A stretch of DNA of 64,000 nt, from contig NZ_OY780935.1 in assembly GCF_963675965.1 (NCBI RefSeq), forward strand, positions 1,414,501 to 1,478,500, in the 5' to 3' direction. The notes under the pieces were generated by a model that was not told the DNA's origin, did not search any database, and saw nothing but the letters and a program-made list of their open reading frames with translations. Source of the DNA: an uncultured Celeribacter sp. (GTDB taxonomy: Bacteria; Pseudomonadota; Alphaproteobacteria; Rhodobacterales; Rhodobacteraceae). Of this stretch, positions 34,509 through 43,229 are shown piece by piece. Numbering within the stretch: position 1 is the first letter of the stretch; every line of letters begins with the position of its first letter. The translations under genes were made by a program, and so were the position numbers.

Positions 34509-34775
34509 TTACATATAATTCGTAACATAGAAGATCGCGGAAAAGACGATCAGCGGCAACAGGTAGACCAAAAGCAACAGCTTGGGCAGCACGGAGCGTT
34601 CATAGTCCTGAATGCCTTGTTTTACATAGGCGTCCCGATCACCGATGGAACCCGCGTCTTCCCACTCATGTTCCAGCCGTTCGCGCGTCAGCGACCGGAC
34701 ATAGATGCGCAGCAACCCATAGAACACGGTCAGAAAGACCAGCCCGATCACGAGAAACCGTAGAAATCCAAGCAT
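34509..34775 (-). CDS. Small membrane protein of unknown function
   Basis: This 88-residue protein has two hydrophobic helices (residues 4-24 and about 64-86) and a charged middle with many Arg, Glu and Asp (RSLTRERLEHEWEDAGSIGDRDAYVKQG as landmark, in part). It is the first gene of a pair with the DUF1523 gene. I do not recognise a named family. Both its place and topology suggest a partner of the DUF1523 protein in the inner membrane. Confidence 0.75.
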   Translation of the reverse strand: MLGFLRFLVIGLVFLTVFYGLLRIYVRSLTRERLEHEWEDAGSIGDRDAYVKQGIQDYERSVLPKLLLLVYLLPLIVFSAIFYVTNYM

Positions 34776-34886
34776 CGCCCCATTGTATCCCGTGCTGACA
34801 GTTGTTCGTTGTGCCTGCCCCCGACTGTAACGCTCGCCGCAGGAAAGTACGAGGGGGCAGATTGCGCGTGCCCTCCCCGCAACGTG

Positions 34887-34916
34887 ACAAAAAAGCCCTC
34901 CGCATGGGAGGGCTTT
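34887..34916 (-). terminator. Intrinsic terminator after the aminotransferase gene
   Basis: On the minus strand AAAGCCCTCC (34916-34907) pairs with GGAGGGCTTT (34901-34892), followed by more T residues. It lies 31 bases after the aminotransferase stop. Confidence 0.85.
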
Positions 34917-34946
34917 GATCTGAACTGTGCAAACTGTGCTGCTGAT

Positions 34947-36155
34947 TTACAGCTCGGCGCGGATCACGGCGCCCAGACGCCTGATCCCCTCTTCGATCTT
35001 GTCCGGCCCGGACATCGAAAAGTTCAACCGCAAAGTGTTGCGGTTCGACCCGTCCGCAAAGAAAGCCCCGCCCGGCACAAAGGCAACATTGGCCTCCAGC
35101 GCCTTTTTCAAAAGCTCCGCCCCGTCCATATCATCGGGCAGGGTCACCCAGACGAACATGCCGCCCTCCGGCTCGGTCCATTGCACGCCTTCGGGCATAT
35201 GGGTTTCCAGTGACGACAGCATCGCCCGCAGGCGGATGCCGTAGACCTCGCGCAGCGTCGCAACATGATCGTCGAAAATGTCGCGGGCGACCTCATGCAC
35301 CGCGATCTGGTTGATCGTGGCGGTCTGCAGGTCGGCGGCTTGTTTGGTCAGAACCATCTGCTGGATCACCGGAGCGGCCGCGACAGCCCAACCGACACGC
35401 AAACCCGGCGCAAGCGTTTTCGAGAACGACCCCAGATAAATCGTGCGGCAGTCTTCGATCGATCCTTTTTCACGCAGCTCATGCGCCAGAATCGGGGCGA
35501 CGGGTTCACCGGCGTAGCGCAGCTCCTGATAGGCGGCGTCTTCGATCACCGCACAGTCCAGCGCCTCGGCCCGCGCCAGCAGCGTCTTGCGCTGTTCCGA
35601 GGTCAGCGTCTCACCAGTCGGGTTGGCGAAATCGGACGACAGATAGGCAAATTTCACCCGCCCGCCATTGGCCTCTGCATCGGCGGTGATGTCTTCGACC
35701 GGGCGGTTGGTCTGCGGATCGAACCGGTCATAGCGCGGTTGATAGGCGTTGAACGCCCCCAGCGCGCCCATATAGGTCGGCCAGGCCACCAGCGCGGTGT
35801 CGCCGGGATCCAGAAAGAGTTTGCCAAGATAATCAAGCGCCTGCTGAGAACCCGCCGTAATCAGGATGTTGTCACGGGTGCAGGCGACACCATTGCGCCC
35901 CATATAGGCCGCGATCCAATCCCGCAGCGGTGTGTAGCCCTCGGAGGTGGAATATTGCAACGCCACACCTGCCGCCTGTACGTCCGTCGCCTTCGCCATC
36001 GCGCGGGCAAAGGCTTCGCGCGGGAAATAGACAGGATCGGGAATGCCACCCGCGAAGGAAATGATCTCCGGCTGATCCAGCAGCTTGAGAAGCTCCCGGA
36101 TCTCGGATGCTTTCATTCCGGTGGTGCGGCTGGCGAATAGCGATGACAGACTCAT
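34947..36155 (-). CDS. PLP-dependent aminotransferase, class I/II (2-aminoadipate or aromatic type)
   Basis: This 402-residue fold-type I aminotransferase has LLDQPEIISFAGGIPDPVYFP near the start, TAGSQQALDYLGKLFLDPGD, SSDFANPTGETLT and the PLP lysine in GSFSKTLAPGLRVGW. This pattern is that of the LysN/MocR-related group acting on 2-aminoadipate, branched or aromatic amino acids; the exact substrate cannot be read. The ATG at 36155 has a perfect GGAGG site; an open frame continues upstream to 36482 but runs through the divergent promoter region. It is divergent from the phytase-like gene and ends at a good terminator. Confidence 0.9.
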   Translation of the reverse strand: MSLSSLFASRTTGMKASEIRELLKLLDQPEIISFAGGIPDPVYFPREAFARAMAKATDVQAAGVALQYSTSEGYTPLRDWIAAYMGRNGVACTRDNILITAGSQQALDYLGKLFLDPGDTALVAWPTYMGALGAFNAYQPRYDRFDPQTNRPVEDITADAEANGGRVKFAYLSSDFANPTGETLTSEQRKTLLARAEALDCAVIEDAAYQELRYAGEPVAPILAHELREKGSIEDCRTIYLGSFSKTLAPGLRVGWAVAAAPVIQQMVLTKQAADLQTATINQIAVHEVARDIFDDHVATLREVYGIRLRAMLSSLETHMPEGVQWTEPEGGMFVWVTLPDDMDGAELLKKALEANVAFVPGGAFFADGSNRNTLRLNFSMSGPDKIEEGIRRLGAVIRAEL

Positions 36156-36201
36156 GAGGATACCTCCATTCGAGGCATACATGTCGCGCTTTGCAGGATT
36201 T

Positions 36202-36220
36202 ATGTCAACACCACTGACAT
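36202..36220. promoter_or_regulatory. Inverted repeat upstream of the aminotransferase gene
   Basis: ATGTCA-ACACCAC-TGACAT is a perfect six-base dyad with a seven-base spacer, 47 bases before the aminotransferase ATG. It could be an operator for a dimeric regulator of either divergent gene. No regulator gene is adjacent. Confidence 0.25.
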
Positions 36221-36262
36221 GATCGAGCCCCGCACATGGGCTTTCACAAAAATGAAATCCCA

Positions 36263-36280
36263 CCGTCATACGCCCGACAC
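36263..36280 (+). promoter_or_regulatory. Pho-box-like direct repeat upstream of the phytase-like gene
   Basis: CCGTCAT-ACGC-CCGACAC are two seven-base units at 11-base spacing, 47 bases before the ATG at 36328. Compared with CTGTCAT/CTGTCAC the first unit has one change and the second two. PhoB control would suit a phosphate-releasing secreted enzyme. This is identified only by eye. Confidence 0.3.
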
Positions 36281-36327
36281 ACCCAGCGGCCACACCCGCC
36301 GGGAAACTCACCTTCAGGGAATGACCT

Positions 36328-38493
36328 ATGAAAAAGCATCTGCTTTTAGCGGCCTCCGGCCTTGCGCTCTTTGCTGGCGCGGCCCATGCCGAAATGAACT
36401 TCAACCGCATCGCGTCTTTCGCCACGCCGAACAACATGGCCGAGGGCGAAGACCGGGATCGCGTGACCTCCGCAGAAATCATCTATGCGACCGAAGACGG
36501 CATGACGCTGGTCTACACCGACAGCCCTCTGGGTGTGATCGGTCGCATCGACATCAGCGACCCGAAAGCGCCGAAGCCGCTGGGCAATGTTGACATGCAG
36601 GGCGAACCGACCTCTGTCGCGATCCTTGGGACCACTGCATATGTCGGCGTGAACACCTCGGAAAGCTATACCGCCCCCTCGGGCAAGCTTGTGGTGCTCG
36701 ACGCGCTGAGCGGAGAGGTGAAAGAAGAATGCGATCTGGGCGGTCAGCCCGACTCGGTCGCCATTGCCAAAGACGGCAGCTTCGTCACCATCGCGATTGA
36801 AAACGAGCGTGATGAAGATCTGGGCGACGGTCGCGTGCCGCAGATGCCCGCCGGTTTCGTCGACATTCTCGACATCAAGGACGGTATTGCCGACTGCGAC
36901 AGCCTGGTGAAAGCCGATGTCACCGGCCTAGCCGAAATCGCTCCGGAAGATCCCGAACCCGAATTCGTCGACGTCAACGGTCTGGGCGAGATCGTGGTCA
37001 CGCTTCAGGAAAACAACCATATGGTCGTGCTCAACAAAGCCGGTGAAGTGCTCAATCACTTCTCCGCCGGGACCGTGGATCTGGACAACATCGACACGAC
37101 CGATGAACGCGGCGCCATCCTGTTCACGCAAAGCCAACATGACCGCAAACGCGAACCCGACTCGGTTCAGTGGATCGACGACGATCATTTCGCCATCGCC
37201 AACGAAGGCGACATGGATGGCGGATCGCGCAGCTTCACCGTCTTCAACAAGGACGGCACCGAAGTCTACGAAAGCGGCACCGCCTTTGAATATGCCGTGG
37301 CACAGATCGGTCACTATCCCGACAAACGTTCTGATGCCAAAGGCGCGGAACCCGAAGGCATGGAAGTCGCCACCTTCGACGGCACGCCCTTCATGTTTTT
37401 GCTGTCCGAACGCGGCTCTGCCGTGGGTGTCTACGACATGACCGATCCAGCCAACCCGGTTCTCAAGCAGATGCTGCCTTCCGGCATCGCCCCGGAAGGC
37501 GCAGTCGCCATTCCCAGCCGCAACCTGCTGGTCACGGCAAATGAAGAAGACCTGATCGAAGACGGCGGCGTGCGGGCGCATGTCATGCTCTATGAATATC
37601 AGGATGCTCCGGCGGCCTATCCGACGCTGACCTCTGAGGGTGCTGACGAGCTGATCGGTTGGGGCGCGCTTTCGGGCCTTGTTGCAGATGCCGAAAAACC
37701 CGGCATCCTCTACGCGGTAAACGACAGCTTCTATGGGTTCCAGCCAACGATTTTCACCATCGATGCCACCTCGACCCCGGCGAAGATCACCAAGGCGCTG
37801 CGCGTCACCCGCAAAGGTCATGCCGCGCAAAAACTGGACATGGAGGGGATCACCCTCGACGGCGAAGGTGGTTTCTGGGTCGCCTCCGAAGGCCGCACCG
37901 ACCGTGTCGTGCCCCATGCGCTCTATCACGTCGATGCCGATGGCGAGATCATCGACGAGGTTGGCCTGCCGATGGAACTGGAAGCGGTGAAAAAACGCTT
38001 TGGCTTCGAGGGCATCACCAAGGTCGGTGACACCCTGTGGATGGCCGTGCAACGCGAATGGTCCGACGACCCCAAGAACACGGTGAAACTGGTGGCCTAC
38101 AACACCGAGACCGAAGAATGGGGTGCCGTGCGCTACGAGAAGGCCCAGCCGGAAAAAGGCTGGACCGGCCTGTCCGAAATCGTCGCCCATGGCGATTGGT
38201 TCTATCTCATCGAACGCGACAACCAGATCGGCACGGAAGCCGCGATCAAGAAAGTCTACCGCATCCCGGCCACTGAAATGGTCCCGGCCCCGCTCGGCGG
38301 CGATCTGCCCATGGTCTCCAAGGAAGAGGTCCGCGACCTGATCCCGGATCTGAAATCCTGGAACGGCTATGTCGTCGACAAGGTCGAAGGTCTGGCCATC
38401 GACGCCTCTGGCGAAATGTTCGCCGTCACCGACAACGACGGTGTGGACGACAGCTCCGGCGAGACCTTCTTCTGGTCGCTTGGCAAGATGTAA
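36328..38493 (+). CDS. Secreted esterase-like protein of the phytase family
   Basis: This 721-residue periplasmic or secreted protein has a Sec signal (MKKHLLLAASGLALFAGAAHA). Residues about 25-430 form a beta-propeller-like half with repeated segments (TSVAILGTTAYVGV, DSVAIAKDGSFVTIAI, EGAVAIPSRNLLVTANEE). The second half (about 440-721) has the 'esterase-like activity of phytase' pattern: SGLVADAEKPGILYAVNDSF, KLDMEGITLDGEGGFWVASEG, FEGITKVGDTLWMAVQREW and DKVEGLAIDASGEMFAVTDNDG. The reaction is likely phosphate-ester hydrolysis with Ca2+, but substrate is not known. A possible Pho box lies upstream. It ends with a strong hairpin. Confidence 0.85.
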   Translation: MKKHLLLAASGLALFAGAAHAEMNFNRIASFATPNNMAEGEDRDRVTSAEIIYATEDGMTLVYTDSPLGVIGRIDISDPKAPKPLGNVDMQGEPTSVAILGTTAYVGVNTSESYTAPSGKLVVLDALSGEVKEECDLGGQPDSVAIAKDGSFVTIAIENERDEDLGDGRVPQMPAGFVDILDIKDGIADCDSLVKADVTGLAEIAPEDPEPEFVDVNGLGEIVVTLQENNHMVVLNKAGEVLNHFSAGTVDLDNIDTTDERGAILFTQSQHDRKREPDSVQWIDDDHFAIANEGDMDGGSRSFTVFNKDGTEVYESGTAFEYAVAQIGHYPDKRSDAKGAEPEGMEVATFDGTPFMFLLSERGSAVGVYDMTDPANPVLKQMLPSGIAPEGAVAIPSRNLLVTANEEDLIEDGGVRAHVMLYEYQDAPAAYPTLTSEGADELIGWGALSGLVADAEKPGILYAVNDSFYGFQPTIFTIDATSTPAKITKALRVTRKGHAAQKLDMEGITLDGEGGFWVASEGRTDRVVPHALYHVDADGEIIDEVGLPMELEAVKKRFGFEGITKVGDTLWMAVQREWSDDPKNTVKLVAYNTETEEWGAVRYEKAQPEKGWTGLSEIVAHGDWFYLIERDNQIGTEAAIKKVYRIPATEMVPAPLGGDLPMVSKEEVRDLIPDLKSWNGYVVDKVEGLAIDASGEMFAVTDNDGVDDSSGETFFWSLGKM

Positions 38494-38528
38494 GCCGCGC
38501 CTGCGCAGCTCCCAGACTGTAAATGTGA

Positions 38529-38554
38529 ACGCCCGCCTGTCACCAGGCGGGCGT
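38529..38554 (+). terminator. Hairpin terminator after the phytase-like gene
   Basis: ACGCCCGCCT (38529-38538) pairs with AGGCGGGCGT (38545-38554) over a six-base loop. The following CTTGCGTTT is only weakly T-rich, so termination may be partial. It lies 36 bases after the stop. Confidence 0.6.
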
Positions 38555-38592
38555 CTTGCGTTTCATCACTCGATCGACACGGGGGCCGCAGG

Positions 38593-39075
38593 TCAGACGC
38601 TGGTCGTTTCCTGACGGGCGTCCAGCACCTTGGTTTCGACGGTGTTCGGCCCGGCGATCTCGATGCGGCGCGGTTTCAGCGCCTCGGGCACCTCGCGCTG
38701 CAAATCGACATGCAGCATGCCGTTTTCGTGGCTGGCCCCGGTCACTTTGACATGATCCGCCAGCTGGAAACGCCGTTCAAAGGCGCGGGTGGCGATGCCG
38801 CGATGCAGGTAGGTTTTGTTTTCCGCCTCATCCGTGTCGGATTTGCGGGCAGAAATCACCAACGCATGTTCGCGTTGTTCGATGGAAATATCTTCGGTGG
38901 AAAAACCGGCCACGGCGAGCGAAATGCGCCACGCATCCTCAGCGGTCTTTTCGATGTTATAGGGTGGGTAGCTGGGTTGGCTGACCTCTTGCGACAGAAC
39001 ACGATCCATCAGATCGGCAATTTGGTCAAAACCAACAGTGGCCCGGTACAGCGGGGCAAGATCAAAATTACGCAT
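38593..39075 (-). CDS. Small heat-shock protein, Hsp20 family (IbpA-like)
   Basis: This 160-residue chaperone binds unfolding proteins in the cytoplasm. The alpha-crystallin domain spans about residues 40-135 (YNIEKTAEDAWRISLAVAGF, then AFERRFQLADHVKVTGASHENGML with the conserved A-x-x-x-N-GML turn), and the N-terminus RNFDLAPLYRATVGFDQIADLMD is typical of class A IbpA-like proteins. The start ATG at 39075 has GGAGG. An RpoH-type promoter is visible about 94-124 bases upstream. It converges with the phytase-like gene. Confidence 0.94.
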   Translation of the reverse strand: MRNFDLAPLYRATVGFDQIADLMDRVLSQEVSQPSYPPYNIEKTAEDAWRISLAVAGFSTEDISIEQREHALVISARKSDTDEAENKTYLHRGIATRAFERRFQLADHVKVTGASHENGMLHVDLQREVPEALKPRRIEIAGPNTVETKVLDARQETTSV

Positions 39076-39168
39076 GGGTATCCTCCAGTGAGCGATTCCA
39101 AGATGTGACGCCTTCCCGACGCGGGACAGGCTGGGACTATCGAACCCTCTCTAGGCATCCGACACAGT

Positions 39169-39199
39169 ACATCTGGGCATGAGAAAACCCGGTTTCAAG
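39169..39199 (-). promoter_or_regulatory. Sigma-32 (RpoH) type promoter of the hsp20 gene
   Basis: On the minus strand CTTGAAA (39199-39193) is followed after 15 bases by CCCAGATGT (39177-39169), close to the heat-shock consensus CTTGAAA / CCCCATnT. The predicted message would have a leader of about 85 bases. Confidence 0.5.
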
Positions 39200-39237
39200 A
39201 GGTCTGTTTCACCCTGAAGATACGGGGAGCAAAGCGC

Positions 39238-40056
39238 TCAGGGGGCCGTCTGACCCGCCAGGTATTGCGGGGCCTTCACCCCCGGAACGGGGGGCTCCGC
39301 GCCGGAAGCCGCGCCGGCATCCGCCTGACGTTTGCCACGCGCCACCAAGCGCATCAGCTCGGCCAATGTGCCATCGAGCGCCGTGCTGACAGCCACTTTC
39401 GAGCCCTGAAACTTCGCCTTTGCGGAAATCACCGAGACAATGCGCGGCGTGGCACCCGACATGTCGAACACCGGTGCCCCGGAGGACCCGAAGTCGACGT
39501 CACAGGATGTCACCAGAACCCCGCCCTGACGGGCCACAACATGGCAGATCTTCTGCATCGACGGGCTCTCAGACCGGTCCAGCGCATAAGACACCACGCC
39601 GACCTCCTGACCGTTGCGCGGGCGCACGGAGGTTTCGAAAGGCCGCACGCTCGCCGTGTGCACCGGGCTTTCCAGCTCGACCAGCGCCAGATCGTTTTCC
39701 AGCCGGTCGTGCCGGTTGTCCATCGACAGCGAGAACTCCGGATGCACATAGATCGCACGCGCCGACCGCAGGGCCTGCGCAAACCCGTTCCGCCATCCGG
39801 CCTTGAACGTGATGTTCTGCGGGCGGTGAGGCACATGGGTCTGGGTGTCATACATGCAATGCGCCGCGGTCAGAACCAGCGTCTCTGAGATCAGGGTACC
39901 TGTACAGAAACTGCGGGTGCCGAAATCCAGGCGACCGACAGCCTCCCATCCGCGGCTGTCATCCACCGTCTGGAAGGCACGCAGCTGGCTGTCGGCAACC
40001 GCCGAGCCCGCCATACAGAGGAAACCGATAAGGACCCAGAAACGCTTCATCACCAC
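39238..40056 (-). CDS. Secreted trypsin-like serine protease (S1 family)
   Basis: This 272-residue protein has a signal peptide (cut near AVADS, residue 22). The catalytic triad is complete: His66 in LTAAHC, Asp122 in ENDLALVEL and Ser192 in FGSSGAP. Cys pairs (Cys51-Cys67 and Cys171-Cys185) fit S1 disulfides. There is no pro-segment of note, and a Pro/Ala-rich tail of about 40 residues follows the domain. The ATG at 40050 (MKRF) is an equal start. It is likely periplasmic or exported; target unknown. It stands alone between hsp20 and DUF599. Confidence 0.9.
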   Translation of the reverse strand: MVMKRFWVLIGFLCMAGSAVADSQLRAFQTVDDSRGWEAVGRLDFGTRSFCTGTLISETLVLTAAHCMYDTQTHVPHRPQNITFKAGWRNGFAQALRSARAIYVHPEFSLSMDNRHDRLENDLALVELESPVHTASVRPFETSVRPRNGQEVGVVSYALDRSESPSMQKICHVVARQGGVLVTSCDVDFGSSGAPVFDMSGATPRIVSVISAKAKFQGSKVAVSTALDGTLAELMRLVARGKRQADAGAASGAEPPVPGVKAPQYLAGQTAP

Positions 40057-40464
40057 ACCATCAGACTTATCCCATTCTTCCTAAAAGGGATTCGCGCTCT
40101 CATTATGGCGGTTTCCTACAAATATGGGAGATGACCCGGCAAATTTTATAGAATTCTTTTGCCGCACTAGGGCTGCAAAGCCCCACGACCGGCTGCGCGC
40201 CTTGATGTTGCGTCAGGATACAGGCGACGCAGCCTGATCAAGCACCATATTTTGTTATATCTGAACCATACCTAAACCAAATCATATCCCGGGAAACGTG
40301 TTCTCAATCCCACATCGGCCCGATCCCAGGCCCGCAACCGGCCTGAAATTGACCCTGATAGACTCGGGACCTGACCGAGAGCGCATGGCGCCGACCACAA
40401 AACCGGCGTCTGTGCCGCTTCTTTTCCCGCTTGCGAAGCACGGCCATCACGCTAGGGTCGGGCC
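40057..40464. other. 408-base intergenic region without a gene
   Basis: This divergent region between the protease and DUF599 genes holds an AT-rich part (about 40090-40290) where promoters for both genes could lie and a GC-rich part next to DUF599. No credible reading frame, tRNA or structured RNA was seen. Confidence 0.6.
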
Positions 40465-41160
40465 ATGGATCTCTTAGGACAGTTTCAGTATTTCTCCGGC
40501 CTCGACGCCCTCGCCATCGCCTGCCTGCTGATCAGCTGGGTGGGGCTGGGCTATCTGATCGAGATACCACCCGCCAGCCGGCCTTCAACAGCCTCGCTGA
40601 TGTCGGAATACCGTCGCCACTGGATGGTGCAGATGATCACCCGACAGCCACGGATTTTCGACGCGTCAATTCTGGCGACCCTGCGGCAGGGCACAACGTT
40701 CTTTGGCTCTGCCTGTCTGATCGCGATCGGCACCGGGCTTGCCGCCATCGGCAATGCCGAACGGCTGCAGGGGGTGGCAGAAGATCTGGACCTGCATGCA
40801 CCAGAGATCATCTGGGAAGTCAAAATCCTGCTGTCGCTCTTCGTAATCACCTCCGCCTTCATGAACTTCATCTGGTCGAACCGGCTGTTCGGCTACTCCG
40901 GTGTGATGATGGCCTCTGTTCCCAATGACACGGAAGCCCCCGAAGCCCTGCCGCGCGCCCACAAGGCGGCAGAGCTGAACATTGCGGCGGCGAAGTCTTT
41001 TAACCGAGGGCTGCGTGCAGTCTATTTTGCCCTTGGGTCGCTGGGCTGGCTCTTGGGGCCGGAGGCGCTTTTGGTCACCACCGCGCTGACCATCATGACC
41101 CTCGTGCGGCGCGAGTTCTTTTCCCGCTCGCGCGATGTGATCCTGCGCCCGGAAAGCTGA
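40465..41160 (+). CDS. DUF599 inner-membrane protein
   Basis: This 231-residue protein has four hydrophobic helices (about 12-32, 76-96, 114-136 and 190-225). DUF599 landmarks are YRRHWMVQMITRQPRIFDASILATL and FIWSNRLFGYSGVMMASVP and AAKSFNRGLRAVYFALGSLGWLLGP. The family is common in Proteobacteria and has no known role. It starts at ATG 40465 and is convergent with the MoxR operon, whose last stop lies only three bases away. Confidence 0.88.
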   Translation: MDLLGQFQYFSGLDALAIACLLISWVGLGYLIEIPPASRPSTASLMSEYRRHWMVQMITRQPRIFDASILATLRQGTTFFGSACLIAIGTGLAAIGNAERLQGVAEDLDLHAPEIIWEVKILLSLFVITSAFMNFIWSNRLFGYSGVMMASVPNDTEAPEALPRAHKAAELNIAAAKSFNRGLRAVYFALGSLGWLLGPEALLVTTALTIMTLVRREFFSRSRDVILRPES

Positions 41161-41162
41161 GC

Positions 41163-43229
41163 CTAACGCCGACCTTCGCGCAGCCACGCCCAGACGCTGA
41201 CCCCACAGAGCAGAACCAGCCAGAGCCATGCCGGGAACAAGGGCATCAAGCGCGTGGATTGGGTGACATAGGCGCCGCGCGGCGTCACCCCGATCCAGCC
41301 GCGACCGGCTGCGACACGGCCCTCGGACACCTGACGCAACCCCGGCAACCCGTCCGAAAGATGCAGGATCCCACCGCCCGTGCGCTCGACAACCGGGGCC
41401 AGACGTTCGCCTGTGGCAATGGTCTGTTCGAATTCACGCGGGGCAGCGGGGCCCAGAACCATCACCGCGCTCTCATCGCCTTCCCTCAGGCGATACAACC
41501 CCATTTCATCGCTGCGATACTGCGCCACGAACCGTCCGGGACTGACTTCTTCCATCGGCACACTGTGTTCGCTGCCATCGGGGGCTTCGATCACCACGCT
41601 GCGATCCCCCTCCCTCAGGCTGCGCCGGGTGATCGTCATGGTCCCGCCCTCTGCGGTCGCGGTCAGCGCCTCTTCTTCCAGCTCCGGTTCCTTCATCATC
41701 CAATGCGCCAGTCGACGCAACAGCTCCAGCTGCGGCCCCCCGCCCTCAATTCCGCGCGACCACAACCACGCCTGATCAGAGGCCAGAACGGCCACCCGGC
41801 CCGCGCCGATCCGATCCAAAACCAACAGTGGACGCTCACCGTCGCCAGCCATCACAACATCGCTGCCCGCCGCCGGCGTCACATCGATCTGGCGGAACCA
41901 CCGCCCCCATTCCGGCACATCGGAGGCCATCTGCATGCCTCCCAGACCTTCAGTCACCGGATGGCGTGCGCCCAGTTCGGTCAGATGCGGCAGGTATCCG
42001 CGCGCCACAAGCCGCCCGGTCGGGGCCGCGGGGATCACCCGCGCCAGAGGCGAACGATAGAGACTGTCGGCTGTGGCGAAATCCGGCCCGGCCGCGAAGA
42101 GAACCGCGCCGCCCTCTTCGACATAGCGCGCGATATTGTCGAGATAAGACGGCGGCAAAATGCCCCGCAGCTTGTAGCGGTCAAAAATGATCAGATCGAA
42201 ATCATCGACCTTTTCCATGAACAGCTCCCGCGTCGGGAAGGCGATCAGCGACAGTTCCGTCACCGGCACCCCGTCCTGTTTCGACGGCGGGCGCAGAATG
42301 GTGAAATGCACGAGATCCACTGAGGCATCGGACTTCAGCAGGTTACGCCATGTCCGTTCCCCGTTGTGCGGCTCTCCCGACACCAGAAGAACCCGCAGAC
42401 GATCCCGCACCCCGTTGATCTGGACCACGGCGGCATTGTTGCGCGTGGTCAGTTCGCCCGGTGCCTCCGGCAAGGTGAACTGAATGACATTCATGCCACC
42501 ATGGGGCACGACCAGAGGCACTTCGATGTCCTCTCCGATAGGGATGGAAAACTGTTGCGCGGGGGCGCCGTCAATGGCGACACTCAGCGGTGTGGCCCGA
42601 CCGGCCGAGGACGGCACTTCGCCCTGATCCTCGACGCGCAGGGTCAAAGAAACCTCTTCATCCAAAATCGCAAAAGCCGGGGCGTTTTCGATCACCAGAC
42701 GCCGATCCCAGTCCTGCGGCTCGCCGGTCAGCAAAAGATGCATGGGGGCGGGAAAGTCCGGGGCCAACTCCAGATCGTGCAATTGTCCGTCCGACAGCAG
42801 AACCGCGCCCGCCAGCCGTCCACGCGGCTCATCTGCCATGGCCTCTGACAGGGCCGTCATCAGAAGGGTGCCACGATTGTCCGGCGCGTCCGAGAAGGGC
42901 ACGATGCGCAATTCGGTGTTCGGCAGGGCGCGGATTCGCGCGCTCAGGGCGTCGACCGCCTCGGCCAGTTGCTCCGGACGTGCCGCCAGATCCTGCGAAG
43001 CGCTTTCGTCGACCACCAGCAAAACGATGTCGGTCAGCGGATCGCGCTGTTCTTCCTGAACAGCAGGACCGGCCAGATAGAGCAGCCCCAGCCCCAAAGC
43101 TCCGGCCCGCCACATCCAGCCTGCAAGCCCGCGCCAGACCGCAAGCGCAACCAGCGCAAGGCCGATCCCGGCAATCACGGCCAGAACGAGCAGCGGCAGA
43201 TGCGGTGCGAAAACGAGATCCCGGATCAT
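41163..43229 (-). CDS. Membrane protein with VWA-like and glutamine-amidotransferase-like segments
   Basis: This 688-residue inner-membrane protein has two N-terminal helices (about 10-60), then a von Willebrand A-like segment (DIVLLVVDESASQDL, a D-x-S-x-S metal-site pattern), beta-rich regions, a class I amidotransferase-like fold without its Cys (DDFDLIIFDRY, YVEEGGAVLFAAGP) and a C-terminal helix. It is the last gene of the MoxR-DUF58-DUF4159 operon and overlaps the gene before it by four bases. This set is widespread in alphaproteobacteria, with unknown function; envelope stress or large-complex assembly are guesses. Confidence 0.8.
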   Translation of the reverse strand: MIRDLVFAPHLPLLVLAVIAGIGLALVALAVWRGLAGWMWRAGALGLGLLYLAGPAVQEEQRDPLTDIVLLVVDESASQDLAARPEQLAEAVDALSARIRALPNTELRIVPFSDAPDNRGTLLMTALSEAMADEPRGRLAGAVLLSDGQLHDLELAPDFPAPMHLLLTGEPQDWDRRLVIENAPAFAILDEEVSLTLRVEDQGEVPSSAGRATPLSVAIDGAPAQQFSIPIGEDIEVPLVVPHGGMNVIQFTLPEAPGELTTRNNAAVVQINGVRDRLRVLLVSGEPHNGERTWRNLLKSDASVDLVHFTILRPPSKQDGVPVTELSLIAFPTRELFMEKVDDFDLIIFDRYKLRGILPPSYLDNIARYVEEGGAVLFAAGPDFATADSLYRSPLARVIPAAPTGRLVARGYLPHLTELGARHPVTEGLGGMQMASDVPEWGRWFRQIDVTPAAGSDVVMAGDGERPLLVLDRIGAGRVAVLASDQAWLWSRGIEGGGPQLELLRRLAHWMMKEPELEEEALTATAEGGTMTITRRSLREGDRSVVIEAPDGSEHSVPMEEVSPGRFVAQYRSDEMGLYRLREGDESAVMVLGPAAPREFEQTIATGERLAPVVERTGGGILHLSDGLPGLRQVSEGRVAAGRGWIGVTPRGAYVTQSTRLMPLFPAWLWLVLLCGVSVWAWLREGRR

